Shown piece after piece: positions 1 through 8,196 of a stretch of 64,000 bases of DNA. Position 1 is the first letter of the stretch; each line of letters opens with the position of its first letter. The stretch spans positions 930,001-994,000 of the forward strand of contig NC_019966.1 in NCBI RefSeq assembly GCF_000328565.1, written 5' to 3'. The position numbers and the translations under genes were made by a program. Source of the stretch: Mycobacterium sp. JS623. Its GTDB lineage: Bacteria; Actinomycetota; Actinomycetes; Mycobacteriales; Mycobacteriaceae. The notes beneath the pieces are model-generated. The model was not told the origin of the DNA and did not search any database. It saw only the letters and a list, made by a program, of their open reading frames with translations.

Positions 1-183
1 ATCACGGTTGACGACGAGGTTCTGGCCCAATTCATTCCGGCGAAGAACGGAACGTTTGGTCTGATCAACGCCCGTTGGATCATCTACTCGATCGCTGGAG
101 CGGATCCCGTCTGGATAGTCGGCACCGACGCGGTAAGTTCCTCGGAACCTGTGGCCGACGACAAAACTGGTGGTCTGTCATGA
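1..183 (+). CDS. 3' end of an unidentified CDS (partial, 60 codons)
   Basis: The first reading frame is open from the window edge to a TGA at 181-183. The last 60 residues include the stretch FGLINARWIIYSIAG and end in a polar tail. The stop overlaps the ATG of the sugar-phosphate transferase as ATGA (180-183), the usual sign of translational coupling, so this is probably the end of another polysaccharide-operon gene. I do not recognise the family from this fragment; the rest lies to the left of the window. Confidence 0.6.
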   Translation: MTVDDEVLAQFIPAKNGTFGLINARWIIYSIAGADPVWIVGTDAVSSSEPVADDKTGGLS

Positions 184-1739
184 CGCGGCCTGAGGTCGTC
201 GACTCGCCTCCGCGGACAGCGCCCTGGGAGGCTCTAACGGACCGTCCGTTTGATGCGAGCGCTCTCCCGGATAACGTTCGACTGCTCGACGCCCGTCGGG
301 TAGACATTGCGCCGGAGTCAGCGAACGAACACACCGCGCGGCTGGAAGTCCTCGAAGTCGACGAGGAGGTCAGGTCGGCATCCGCGAAAAGTGCTGCCAT
401 CGGCGTGGGCTTCCTGAGCCGCATTCGCGCTTGGATGCTTGTCCCGGTGGTCGACTTCGCGGTGATCGTGGGCCCCCTTGCGTGGCGGCCGCCCCAGATC
501 CACGCGGTCCTCGCGATGGCCGCTCTATCGACAATTCTGATGGCGGGTGGCGTGGGGTATCGCGCTCGTCTACACCTCAGCGTCTTGGACGAGCTGCCCA
601 CAATCCTTTCCCGATTACTGACGGCGGCCGCGGTGGTTGCTTCGATCATCGTCTATCTGCACGAACGCGAGGCGGTAATCACCTTCCTCGAGACCGCCTG
701 CCAGGCTATGGCGCTCGTTGTGGTTGGCCGCGTGATCACCACACGTCTGATTGCGTTTGCGCGCCGACGAGGGATTGCGACGTACCGCACCGTCCTGATT
801 GGCGGTGGGCTACTGGCAGCTGAGTTGGCGAAAACTCTCGACGAGCATCCGGCATATGGACTCAAAGTGGTCGGGTTCGTCGATGATGGCGATCTCTTTC
901 CGGTGGAGAACCATCTGTCGCGCTTAGGCGATCTCGCTGATCTAGACAGTGTGGTCGCGGCGACTGGTGCGGCTACTCTGCTCGTCGCCGATGGCAACTT
1001 CGAGGAACGCGCTTTGATCGACGCTGTGCGTACCGAGGTGTGCCAGAAAGCAGACCTGCTCGTCGTTCCTCGGCTGCATCACTTCCATACTCAGACGGGC
1101 CTGGCTGATCACATCGGATCCATTCCGATCATGCGAATCCGCAATCCCAATCTGCGTGGGCCGGCGCGGCTGATCAAGCGACTGTTCGACATCGCCGTTG
1201 CGGTGACGGCATTGATCGTGTTGCTGCCCATGTTGGTTCTCGTCGCGATTGCGGTTCGTTTCGAGGGTGGACCCGGCGTCATCTTCCGGCAGGTTAGGGT
1301 GGGGCGCGACGGCAAGCAATTCCAAGTACTGAAGTTCCGCACGATGCGGCCGGCCGATGAGTTCGAGTCGGAGACCATGTGGTGTGTGGCGACAGACGCT
1401 CGGGTCGGTCCGCTCGGGCGGCTCCTGCGCTGCACCTCGATCGACGAGCTACCTCAACTGTGGAACATAATTCGCGGCGATATGACTCTAGTGGGCCCGA
1501 GACCAGAACGGCCGTTCTTTGTCGAGCAGTTCTCCATGCAGTTCGACAGATATGCCCACCGGCACCGCGTGCAGGTTGGACTTACTGGATTCGCCCAGGT
1601 CAGTGGGCTGAGGGGGGACACTTCGATTGCCGACCGCGCCCGATACGACAATTTTTACATCGAAAATTGGTCGCTTTGGTTGGATATCAAAATCATCCTG
1701 AGAACATTTCGCGAGGTTTTGCTTCGCCGCGGATGTTGA
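180..1739 (+). CDS. Polyprenyl-phosphate sugar-phosphate transferase (PHPT/WbaP-like initiating enzyme)
   Basis: This enzyme should transfer a sugar-1-phosphate from a nucleotide sugar to undecaprenyl (in mycobacteria decaprenyl) phosphate, the first membrane step of repeat-unit synthesis. The 519-residue protein has hydrophobic segments around residues 90-190, a central nucleotide-binding-like CoA_binding_3 domain (VLIGGGLLAAELA, VVGFVDDG), a further membrane helix, and a C-terminal bacterial sugar transferase domain with KRLFDIAV, FRQVRVG, LKFRTM, DELPQLWNIIRGD and LVGPRPERP. The ATG at 180 overlaps the preceding stop (ATGA) and is preferred over an upstream TTG at 75, which would add 35 residues lying inside the upstream gene. 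Family assignment is firm; the sugar is unknown. Confidence 0.92.
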   Translation: MTRPEVVDSPPRTAPWEALTDRPFDASALPDNVRLLDARRVDIAPESANEHTARLEVLEVDEEVRSASAKSAAIGVGFLSRIRAWMLVPVVDFAVIVGPLAWRPPQIHAVLAMAALSTILMAGGVGYRARLHLSVLDELPTILSRLLTAAAVVASIIVYLHEREAVITFLETACQAMALVVVGRVITTRLIAFARRRGIATYRTVLIGGGLLAAELAKTLDEHPAYGLKVVGFVDDGDLFPVENHLSRLGDLADLDSVVAATGAATLLVADGNFEERALIDAVRTEVCQKADLLVVPRLHHFHTQTGLADHIGSIPIMRIRNPNLRGPARLIKRLFDIAVAVTALIVLLPMLVLVAIAVRFEGGPGVIFRQVRVGRDGKQFQVLKFRTMRPADEFESETMWCVATDARVGPLGRLLRCTSIDELPQLWNIIRGDMTLVGPRPERPFFVEQFSMQFDRYAHRHRVQVGLTGFAQVSGLRGDTSIADRARYDNFYIENWSLWLDIKIILRTFREVLLRRGC

Positions 1740-1775
1740 GCGCTCTTACGAACACGCCAGACGCAGGTGGTGCAA

Positions 1776-2669
1776 ATGAGTAATGCGATCAGGTCGAAGA
1801 TCAGCGAGGCGCTGCCGCCGCGCGCTCATGCTGCAGTAAAAGTTCTCAAAATCGCCTCACTGACGGGCGAACTTCCGTTTCGCGCGCGCGCTCAGCTGCT
1901 GTTGCACGCACCAACACTGCTAATGCCCTCGGCGCGCTCCGCGGATTTCCGGCTAATGCTGCCGGGGGGCCCAGTATTCCTTAGCCGCGATTCCTTCTAC
2001 ATAGATGCTTTGGTCTTGGATTACCTTTGGAATGGCCATGTCTGGGAAGCGTCTTGTCAGGATCGCGTGGTTCTCGACCTCGGAGCTCACAAGGGCTACT
2101 TCGGAGCATGGGCCCTCAGGCACGGGGCGTCTTTCGTGATCAGCTGTGAACCAGAGAGTAACAACTTCCGGATGCTGGAACGGACTCGCTCGGAAAATGC
2201 CCGTTCGGAGGACTGGGAAGTGATGCGCATCGCTGTGGGTGCTAAATCAGGCGAGGTATCGCTTTTCGTCTCAACCGAATCATGGGCGCATTCGATCTAC
2301 GAGGAGATGGTTGATACCACTCGCCAAACCCGGTCGACACCGTGGAGGAATTACCTTGAGCAATCCGGGCGCGTTCAACATTCCGTCGAGAGGGTTGAGA
2401 TGGTTACCTTGGCGACGGTGCTGGAGCGGGCGTTCGAGAAAAGGCCCGGCCAACCGGTTGTAATTAAAGCAAATGTCGAAGGTGCCGCGGGACCCATCCT
2501 TATGGCGGCAACTGCTGCCGTACTCGCGCCAGTAATTGAAGTACACATCGACTACGAGCCCGGCTCACCTTACGAAATCGGCGAATTGCTCGAGCATCTT
2601 GCAGCTGCGGGACTAGACGAAGTCCGTATGCTCGATGACAAGTACTGGGTGGCTTCGCGCGCCTCCTAG
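1776..2669 (+). CDS. FkbM-family SAM-dependent methyltransferase
   Basis: The 297-residue protein carries the FkbM methyltransferase core: VVLDLGAHKGYFGAWAL (SAM-binding motif I), SCEPESNNFRMLE (motif II) and AVGAKSGEVSLFV. The family O-methylates sugars or other hydroxyl groups, and in this setting the target is probably a sugar of the polysaccharide repeat unit (inference). An AGG lies 8 bases upstream of the ATG at 1776; an in-frame GTG at 1767 is possible. The gene follows the sugar transferase by 36 bases on the same strand. Its TAG stop shares the palindrome CTAG with the stop of the convergent glycosyltransferase gene. It looks less GC-rich by eye than the genes after it. Confidence 0.82.
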   Translation: MSNAIRSKISEALPPRAHAAVKVLKIASLTGELPFRARAQLLLHAPTLLMPSARSADFRLMLPGGPVFLSRDSFYIDALVLDYLWNGHVWEASCQDRVVLDLGAHKGYFGAWALRHGASFVISCEPESNNFRMLERTRSENARSEDWEVMRIAVGAKSGEVSLFVSTESWAHSIYEEMVDTTRQTRSTPWRNYLEQSGRVQHSVERVEMVTLATVLERAFEKRPGQPVVIKANVEGAAGPILMAATAAVLAPVIEVHIDYEPGSPYEIGELLEHLAAAGLDEVRMLDDKYWVASRAS

Positions 2670-3778
2670 GAATTCCCTCCCGGATATCCTTCTCCCATCC
2701 ATCCAAGCAGATTCTTCCTAAAAGATGAGACTGAAAACTCTGACACGGCAGACTTAGCAGCTTGCATATCGACCGCCAGGGCCTTTTCGACCGAAGCCGG
2801 GTCGTCGAAGCGCGATTTCCGCCACCCTGATGTGAGTCCGCCGGACACTGCTAGAACACTCTCTCTGGCGCCGCCAATGGCGTTGACGAGCACCGGAGTT
2901 CCGCAGGCCATAGCCTCCACCGGCATGATCCCGAAGTCCTCGACGGCCATATAAACGAACAATGCCGCACGCCGATACATCTCGATCAGCAGATTGTCGC
3001 TTACCCTGCCGGTGAAAATCACCGGCGTTCGCGCTTGCTCTGCCAAAGTTCTGAGCCGCGGCTCGTCTGGCCCCTCCCCGGCGAGCACGACTGGTAGGCG
3101 CAGAATCTCGCCCGCGCTGACCGCAGCGTCAAGATTCTTGTACGGAATGAAGCGCGACGCACCTAACACGAACTGGGGCGGCAGCGCGCGGAGGGTCGCG
3201 CGGTCAAGGTCAGAAAGCTCACCACCGAAGCTGCGAATGCGCTCGACATGGACCGGCGGATAGATCACGCAGGCGTTGACACCCCAGGCATCGGCGATCC
3301 GCTTCGCGACAAACTCGCTGTTCGCCGCGTAGTTGACAGCGTTTGAAGTGTGACGCCGATCCCAGCTCCGGAAATAGGACCGTCCCAGACGCCCAACCAG
3401 TGAGTTACCCCGATCGTCGAGATCGGGAGCCCAGACATACCGCGCTGGGCTATGTACGTAGGCGAATGCGGGAATGCCGGAATCTGTTGCCCGACTGGCG
3501 AGGTGGTGTGAAAACGCGTGAGAGCTGACGACAACCCTCTCGACGTCGGTGAGGTCTACCCTCTTCCATGCGCTCCCCATGAATGGCATGGCCGCGGTCT
3601 TCCGGCCGCGCAGTGGCGAGCGGGCCAACCACGTCTCCTCGAGACCACTGAATCGAACCGGGTCGCCGTTCCATAGGCACACCGCACGGGAGTGCGGCAC
3701 GGCGAGGCGAATCTGCTCGAACACATTCTCCGAACCGCCGATCTCAGCGATCCATTCATGCGCGACAAGAGTTCTCAT
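2666..3778 (-). CDS. Glycosyltransferase, GT4 family (GT-B fold)
   Basis: The 370-residue protein begins MRTLVAHEWIAEIGGSE, the acceptor-side N-terminal strand and glycine loop of GT4 enzymes. The C-terminal donor domain has LGASRFIPYKNLD, VLAGEGPD and the E-x7-E signature in EDFGIMPVEAMACGTPV. It should add one sugar to the lipid-linked repeat unit at the inner face of the membrane. The ATG at 3778 is chosen because the family similarity begins there and it sits 8 bases after the stop of the upstream gene; the open frame runs on to 3859 only by overlapping that gene. It is last in a minus-strand series from 7896 to 2666. Donor and acceptor are unknown. Confidence 0.86.
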   Translation of the reverse strand: MRTLVAHEWIAEIGGSENVFEQIRLAVPHSRAVCLWNGDPVRFSGLEETWLARSPLRGRKTAAMPFMGSAWKRVDLTDVERVVVSSHAFSHHLASRATDSGIPAFAYVHSPARYVWAPDLDDRGNSLVGRLGRSYFRSWDRRHTSNAVNYAANSEFVAKRIADAWGVNACVIYPPVHVERIRSFGGELSDLDRATLRALPPQFVLGASRFIPYKNLDAAVSAGEILRLPVVLAGEGPDEPRLRTLAEQARTPVIFTGRVSDNLLIEMYRRAALFVYMAVEDFGIMPVEAMACGTPVLVNAIGGARESVLAVSGGLTSGWRKSRFDDPASVEKALAVDMQAAKSAVSEFSVSSFRKNLLGWMGEGYPGGNS

Positions 3779-3786
3779 GCTCTGGC

Positions 3787-4893
3787 CTAGCGGACGCGGT
3801 CGTAGACCGACTCGACAAGCGCGCCCAACCCGTCCCAGGTCGGGAGGTGGTCGACCCACGCGCGTCCGCGCGCGCCGAGCGCCTGGCGCAGAGCCGGATC
3901 GCCGATCAATCGCAGGAGTGCGTCGGCGAGCGCCGCCGGATCGTCAGGGGTGACGAGCAGGCCGGTCTCGCCATCGCGGACCGCTTCGGGGATGCCGCCG
4001 ACCCTGGGCGCGATCACTGGTACACCGCGTGCGAACGCCTCGAGAATGGTCCGCGGCATGCCTTCAGACCGGGAAGCCATCACGACCACGTCGGCGGCGT
4101 CGATCGCGTCGAGCACTCCTTGGGCCGGCATCGTGCCACGAAACCGCACGACCGCGTCGAGCCCGTGGTCGCGGACGAACGCCTCGTCGACCGCACGGTC
4201 CGGACCGTCGCCCACGACATCGAGTCGTGCTGCCGGTTCGACTTCGTGCACCCGGGCAAACGCGCTTATGAGTAGATCCGTCCCCTTGACCGCGTGGTTT
4301 AGCTCGCCAACGAAGAGGCATCGGCACGGACCGCCGCTCGAGCGTGGGGCGACCGGCGCCCGCGCCTGGTCGTCGGGGATTGACGGCAGGACGAGCACGC
4401 GATCGCGCGCGATCCCGAGCGCCGCGAGTCGATCGGCGATTGGATTCCCGGCGGCGGTGTACTGCGGCCTGACGCCGCGGCGAATGACCGTCGGCCGAGA
4501 AAAGAAGTCCTGTACGTCATACACCACGGGCACGCGAGCCACCACGCTGAACGCCGCCGTCCCGACCGTCACTGACTTGCTGCCGTGGACGTGCGCGATT
4601 CGGCCGCGGCCGCAAAGCCTGAGCAGGGCCAGCGTGATGAAGGTCGCCGCGGCCTGCACCCACTGGCGAATCGCTGTCGGCGCGCTATTGAGACTCGGAA
4701 TCACGCGCCAGACGTCGACGGCGCCGTGCTCCACGGCCGGAAGGTTCGATTGCCGCGTGGTTAGCACCGTCACGTCTGCGCCACGTGCCGCCAGCGTTTG
4801 AGCGAGCAGCGAGAAGTATGTTGCCGCTCCACCGACTAGCGGCGGATAGTGCGTGGTCACCAGCACCGGGCGATGCCCTTTGGTCTCCATCAT
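3787..4893 (-). CDS. Glycosyltransferase, GT4 family
   Basis: The 368-residue GT4 enzyme starts with VLVTTHYPPLVGGAATYFS, typical of the N-terminal Rossmann domain, and has CLFVGELNHAVKGTDLLISA, DVVGDGPDRA and the E-x7-E signature in EGMPRTILEAFARGVPV. A second ATG three bases downstream (4890) is equally possible. It lies 19 bases after the stop of the preceding gene and 8 bases before the next, so co-transcription is likely. Its DNA is visibly richer in CGCG runs than the flanking glycosyltransferase genes, suggesting a different source. Probable role: sugar addition during repeat-unit assembly in the cytoplasm. Confidence 0.86.
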   Translation of the reverse strand: MMETKGHRPVLVTTHYPPLVGGAATYFSLLAQTLAARGADVTVLTTRQSNLPAVEHGAVDVWRVIPSLNSAPTAIRQWVQAAATFITLALLRLCGRGRIAHVHGSKSVTVGTAAFSVVARVPVVYDVQDFFSRPTVIRRGVRPQYTAAGNPIADRLAALGIARDRVLVLPSIPDDQARAPVAPRSSGGPCRCLFVGELNHAVKGTDLLISAFARVHEVEPAARLDVVGDGPDRAVDEAFVRDHGLDAVVRFRGTMPAQGVLDAIDAADVVVMASRSEGMPRTILEAFARGVPVIAPRVGGIPEAVRDGETGLLVTPDDPAALADALLRLIGDPALRQALGARGRAWVDHLPTWDGLGALVESVYDRVR

Positions 4894-4912
4894 GGAGCCG
4901 TCGATCCTGGGC

Positions 4913-5959
4913 TCATGGGTGGCGAGACTCTTGTTTCGGCACGCCTGACCGGTGCTGGAAGTGACGGATTAGCGATTCGACTTTGGCTGCAACGGTTTCC
5001 CAGCGGAACTGTGTGAGATCGGTTGGGCAGGTAAATGAGGAATCGATCGCCAATGCCATCTGGCTACTGAATTCCCTTGCATCGGAGGAGTTTTCAACTG
5101 CGAACTGGCCATGCTGACAAATCTCGGACACGGAGGCCGCTCCGCTGAAGTAAACCACCTTCGTGCCCGTCATCAGTGCTTCGAGTACAGGTAGTCCGAA
5201 CCCTTCCCATACGGATGGGAACACCAGCGCATCGGAGCCCCGATACAGCGCCGCAAGCGCTTCGTCGCTGACCGCTGTTCGGATCCTCAGGCGGTCATTG
5301 AGCCCGTACTGTCCCGCCAATGCCCTCACGGCGGCGACGTCCGCGTCCGCCGATACGACGACGAGAAGGTGATCTTGAAAAGAAGTCATCGCTTCGAATA
5401 GCGGACGCGGGTTCTTGTGAGGCTTGAAATTTCCTACATACAGAAAATAGGGGCGGTCAAATGTGCTCGCGGGCCCCTCGCGCGTGTACGCACTTGAACA
5501 CCCAATTCCAGCGTTGTGGACAGTCACGCTGTCATCATCGAGCCAGTTCCGAATCTCGTCGGCAGATGTTTCGGACACCGTCAAAACATGACGTGCCCGC
5601 CTGACAGCGGGTTTCACCACTCCCTCGTAGTACACACGGGTTACGTGCGACAACCGGGAATCTTGCGTCCGCAGGTGAGTCAGGTCATGAATCGTCAGCA
5701 GCTGAGTACACCTGGCGAGTCCCGCGCTGTACCCGGGGCTGTACAGCAACGCGGAACTGGGAAGCCGGGCGCGGTTCGGATTGAGCGCATCCATGGGCGT
5801 GGACGGCCTAAAGGGTCGGTCGAACGCTACCCATTGAATGGTTAGACGAGGGATGACCTCTCGCGCGTAGCGTGCTATACCGTGGTTAACGCCATAGCGT
5901 ATGTGGGCACCGGCCTCGCGGGTGTCCACATACACCGGCGAAGCCCTTCTAGAACCCAT
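4913..5959 (-). CDS. Glycosyltransferase, GT4 family
   Basis: A much longer frame is open to 7114, but recognisable protein starts at the ATG at 5959 (MGSRRASPVYVDTREAG), preceded on the minus strand by the purine-rich Shine-Dalgarno AGGGGGA about 9 bases upstream. The 348 residues contain the GT4 elements LLTIHDLTHL, VLTVSETSADEI, FLYVGNFKPHKNPRPLFEA and the E-x7-E signature in EGFGLPVLEALMTGTKV. Upstream of the ATG the same frame reads into the antisense of the methyltransferase gene and is not coding. It belongs to the minus-strand operon and should act in repeat-unit assembly; sugar specificity cannot be read. Confidence 0.86.
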   Translation of the reverse strand: MGSRRASPVYVDTREAGAHIRYGVNHGIARYAREVIPRLTIQWVAFDRPFRPSTPMDALNPNRARLPSSALLYSPGYSAGLARCTQLLTIHDLTHLRTQDSRLSHVTRVYYEGVVKPAVRRARHVLTVSETSADEIRNWLDDDSVTVHNAGIGCSSAYTREGPASTFDRPYFLYVGNFKPHKNPRPLFEAMTSFQDHLLVVVSADADVAAVRALAGQYGLNDRLRIRTAVSDEALAALYRGSDALVFPSVWEGFGLPVLEALMTGTKVVYFSGAASVSEICQHGQFAVENSSDAREFSSQMALAIDSSFTCPTDLTQFRWETVAAKVESLIRHFQHRSGVPKQESRHP

Positions 5960-6279
5960 TGCGGTCCGTCCCCCTACTTCCAGCCCACTGTGAGTGCTCT
6001 TGCCAGCTCCTGCGCGGTCCTGGCAAACAGGATACGTGCTTGGTAGTGCGTATGGTCGGGGAATCCGCGCCCTCTCATGGCGCGGTCGGAGGATGTGGTT
6101 CAACGCTAGCCGTGCTTTATGGATGGCCTGAACTGACGCCGTTCTGTCGATAACTCCTAGGCCGCGGGGCGTCAACAAGCGACTCCCGCCCTTCACTTCT
6201 GTCCCGACCCGCCCACGAGTTCCACACGTCGTGCAGCAAAGACCAGTTCTGGAGGCACATAGTGACACCCGCGGCAGCG
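5960..6279 (-). other. 320-base gap inside the glycosyltransferase operon
   Basis: I see no supported gene here. The only open frames are short shadows on the plus strand and the meaningless upstream extension of the glycosyltransferase frame. It contains the Shine-Dalgarno of the gene starting at 5959. The length is unusual between genes otherwise packed 8-20 bases apart, so it may hold an internal promoter or the remains of a lost gene. Confidence 0.4.
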
Positions 6280-7206
6280 CTAAGCACCCTTCCGGCAGGC
6301 GATGGTGCTCTGGTAGTTCGGCAGAATTACATTCGCCTCGGCGAATCCGGCAGACCGCGCCGCCTCGATCATCCACGCCCGCGTGTACGCGACCGCGCTT
6401 TCGGGATAGCGCGGGTTCTCCACCCGCGCGGGGCCGACGGAATGACTGAACGTCCAGCGGCCCTCCATCAGGCCGAGGCGTTCGAGGTCGTCGAGGCAGA
6501 AGAACGTCATGAGCATCCAGCCGCCAGGCTTCAACATGCGGTGGCTTTCCGCGAGGTAGTGGCGCAGATCCTCCTCGAGCAGATGCGAGAACAGGGATTG
6601 CGAGAACACCAGGTCCGCGGTGCCGTCGGGACAATCCAAGGGCGGTCGCGAGGCCGAGCCGCCCGGGTTGTACACAGTGCTCGCCACGTCTACCCGCGTG
6701 AACGAGAAGCGATCGGCCGGGAAGTGGGCCCGGCACCAGGCGACCATCTCGGGATCGACGTCGAAGCCAAGGTAGCGTCCGCGAAAGCGTTCGCCCATGT
6801 AGTCGCCGTCGCGCAGGCCGACCGCACTCTTCCCGACGCCGGACCCGATGTCCACGATCGTGGAATCGAGGCCCGCGTAACGATTCGCGAAGAAGTACAT
6901 CCAGATGGGAGCCGATGCCGTCAGGTAGTAGTAGTGCGGAAACAAGATCGAGTTTCCGACGCCGGTTCGCACGATGAGGCGCAGCGGCGGCAGCGGCTGG
7001 CGGGTGAGGAGGCCGAGGATCGCTCGGGCGAAGAGGTCGGGCAACCACGAGGTCACGCGGAACACCCAGCCTCGCGACAGCAACGCAGTCGAGGGCACCC
7101 ATCGGCGCACCCAATGATTGAGGGCCTGTGCGAAGCCCGCACGGGAGGGTCTACGTCCGTGGTGCGCGGGAACCGCAGAGTCAGGACCCTGCTCTGCCTC
7201 GGTCAC
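6280..7206 (-). CDS. Class I SAM-dependent methyltransferase
   Basis: The 308-residue protein has a central Methyltransf_25-type Rossmann domain: TIVDIGSGVGKSAVGL (motif I, near residue 120), YLGFDVDPEMVAWC (motif II), ADLVFSQSLFSHL (motif IV) and MLKPGGWMLMTFF (motif V). There is no signal peptide, and an amphipathic stretch near residues 35-80 could associate with the membrane. In a polysaccharide operon it most likely methylates a sugar or caps the chain (inference). It sits between the tyrosine phosphatase and the glycosyltransferases on the minus strand. Its DNA looks more GC-rich than the neighbouring genes. The acceptor is unknown. Confidence 0.78.
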   Translation of the reverse strand: MTEAEQGPDSAVPAHHGRRPSRAGFAQALNHWVRRWVPSTALLSRGWVFRVTSWLPDLFARAILGLLTRQPLPPLRLIVRTGVGNSILFPHYYYLTASAPIWMYFFANRYAGLDSTIVDIGSGVGKSAVGLRDGDYMGERFRGRYLGFDVDPEMVAWCRAHFPADRFSFTRVDVASTVYNPGGSASRPPLDCPDGTADLVFSQSLFSHLLEEDLRHYLAESHRMLKPGGWMLMTFFCLDDLERLGLMEGRWTFSHSVGPARVENPRYPESAVAYTRAWMIEAARSAGFAEANVILPNYQSTIACRKGA

Positions 7207-7383
7207 CGGTGCCGAGCCCCGCTGGGTCGCGGACGGACCTTAGCGTCCGTCAGGGATTGCGGCATGGCTTCCCCTACGGGTCGAATGGTCGCTGCTCTAA
7301 GTCTCGATGGCGTAGCAAACATGACGAGCATAGCGCCCCTCCTCGCACCACAGGTGCGGAACAGCCTAGGTGATCGAGCAGTG

Positions 7384-7896
7384 TCAATCGCGCCGGCAAA
7401 GCTCGAGTATGGGCGGCAGGAGGTCGGCGATCTGTGCCCCGACCATCGCGAAGAATGCCTCATCCTGACCGATCGGGTCCGGAATATCCGGCGACCCGCC
7501 CGCGGGGAGCCGCGGGCGGAGCGTGGCGAGATCCTCGATATTTCGCGCGTTGCACTCCGATGCGAGATGGGCAGCCTCGCTCAATGTGAAGGTGCGGTGG
7601 AGTTGTTGCGGGGCAAACTTGAGAACAGCGTTGCGGTGTGCCCTCGTCATCGTGATGACAAGATCCGCCTCGGCGGCGATCTTCGCCGTGAGCTGTCGCG
7701 CGGCGAAGTCCGATGCGTCACCACCCAACTGCTCGAGGACACGCGCTGCCCAGGGCTGAATCGGTTGCCCTGTTACCGCGCGGGTACCCGCACTCGACGC
7801 TCGGAATTCTTGGGATCGAGTGCAGTGCGCGACAGCTAGACGTTCCGCCGTAGGGGATCGGCAGACGTTTCCAGTGCAGACGAACAGGATGTGCAG
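7384..7896 (-). CDS. Low-molecular-weight protein tyrosine phosphatase (Wzb-like), apparent CTG start
   Basis: From 7896 the minus strand reads LHILFVCTGNVCRSPTAE, the LMW-PTP P-loop with C-x5-R-S (Cys7, Arg13, Ser14), and continues in one open frame to the stop at 7384 (170 residues). The general-acid motif DPIG is at residues 140-143. No ATG, GTG or TTG exists in this frame between the upstream in-frame TGA and the P-loop; the best start is a CTG at 7896, six bases after GAGGAG (7903-7908). A TTG at 7728 would remove the catalytic loop. This enzyme probably dephosphorylates the BY-kinase at 15734-17176. The phosphatase assignment is firm; the start codon is inferred. Confidence 0.85.
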   Translation of the reverse strand: MHILFVCTGNVCRSPTAERLAVAHCTRSQEFRASSAGTRAVTGQPIQPWAARVLEQLGGDASDFAARQLTAKIAAEADLVITMTRAHRNAVLKFAPQQLHRTFTLSEAAHLASECNARNIEDLATLRPRLPAGGSPDIPDPIGQDEAFFAMVGAQIADLLPPILELCRRD

Positions 7897-8196
7897 AGCA
7901 AACTCCTCGCATGAAATTTGGACGTTTACGAGTCCGGATTCCCGGTGGCGTCCGCGAGACGGCGTGGGGATCCTTCATCGGACTTGCACTCAGTATCCGT
8001 GTGCCAGTCGCACTGGTCCCCATCGGGGCGAACGCAGAAGTCGGTGCACACCGAGACCCACAGATCGAGAGCCTGAATCATCTCGCGGCGTGGCAAACCA
8101 TGGCGAATCGTCCGGTCGTCCCCGTTCGGCCCGCTGAGCGGGCCTCGGCCGGTAAAGTGAGACAACTGCATCCGGAAGTTGGGCAAAGGGGGCGAG
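7897..8196. other. Divergent intergenic region between the phosphatase and the Wzy-like gene
   Basis: This 300-base spacer separates the minus-strand operon from the plus-strand polymerase gene and must hold promoters for both. The GAGGAG Shine-Dalgarno of the phosphatase lies at 7903-7908 and GGGGG for the polymerase near 8188-8192. A plus-strand frame from ATG 7911 to 8204 would encode 97 residues with a hydrophobic stretch near residues 20-42, but it has no ribosome binding site and I do not count it as a gene. No clear inverted repeat was found. Confidence 0.4.

Noticed and set aside
5960..7114. N-terminal extension of the glycosyltransferase frame to 7114 (733 codons)
   Set aside because: The extension runs through the antisense-like frame of the methyltransferase gene, and the family similarity and a good ribosome binding site both begin at 5959.
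6262..7839. 525-codon plus-strand frame across the methyltransferase and phosphatase genes
   Set aside because: It is antisense to two genes with clear motifs and its product is Arg/Gly-rich without domains.
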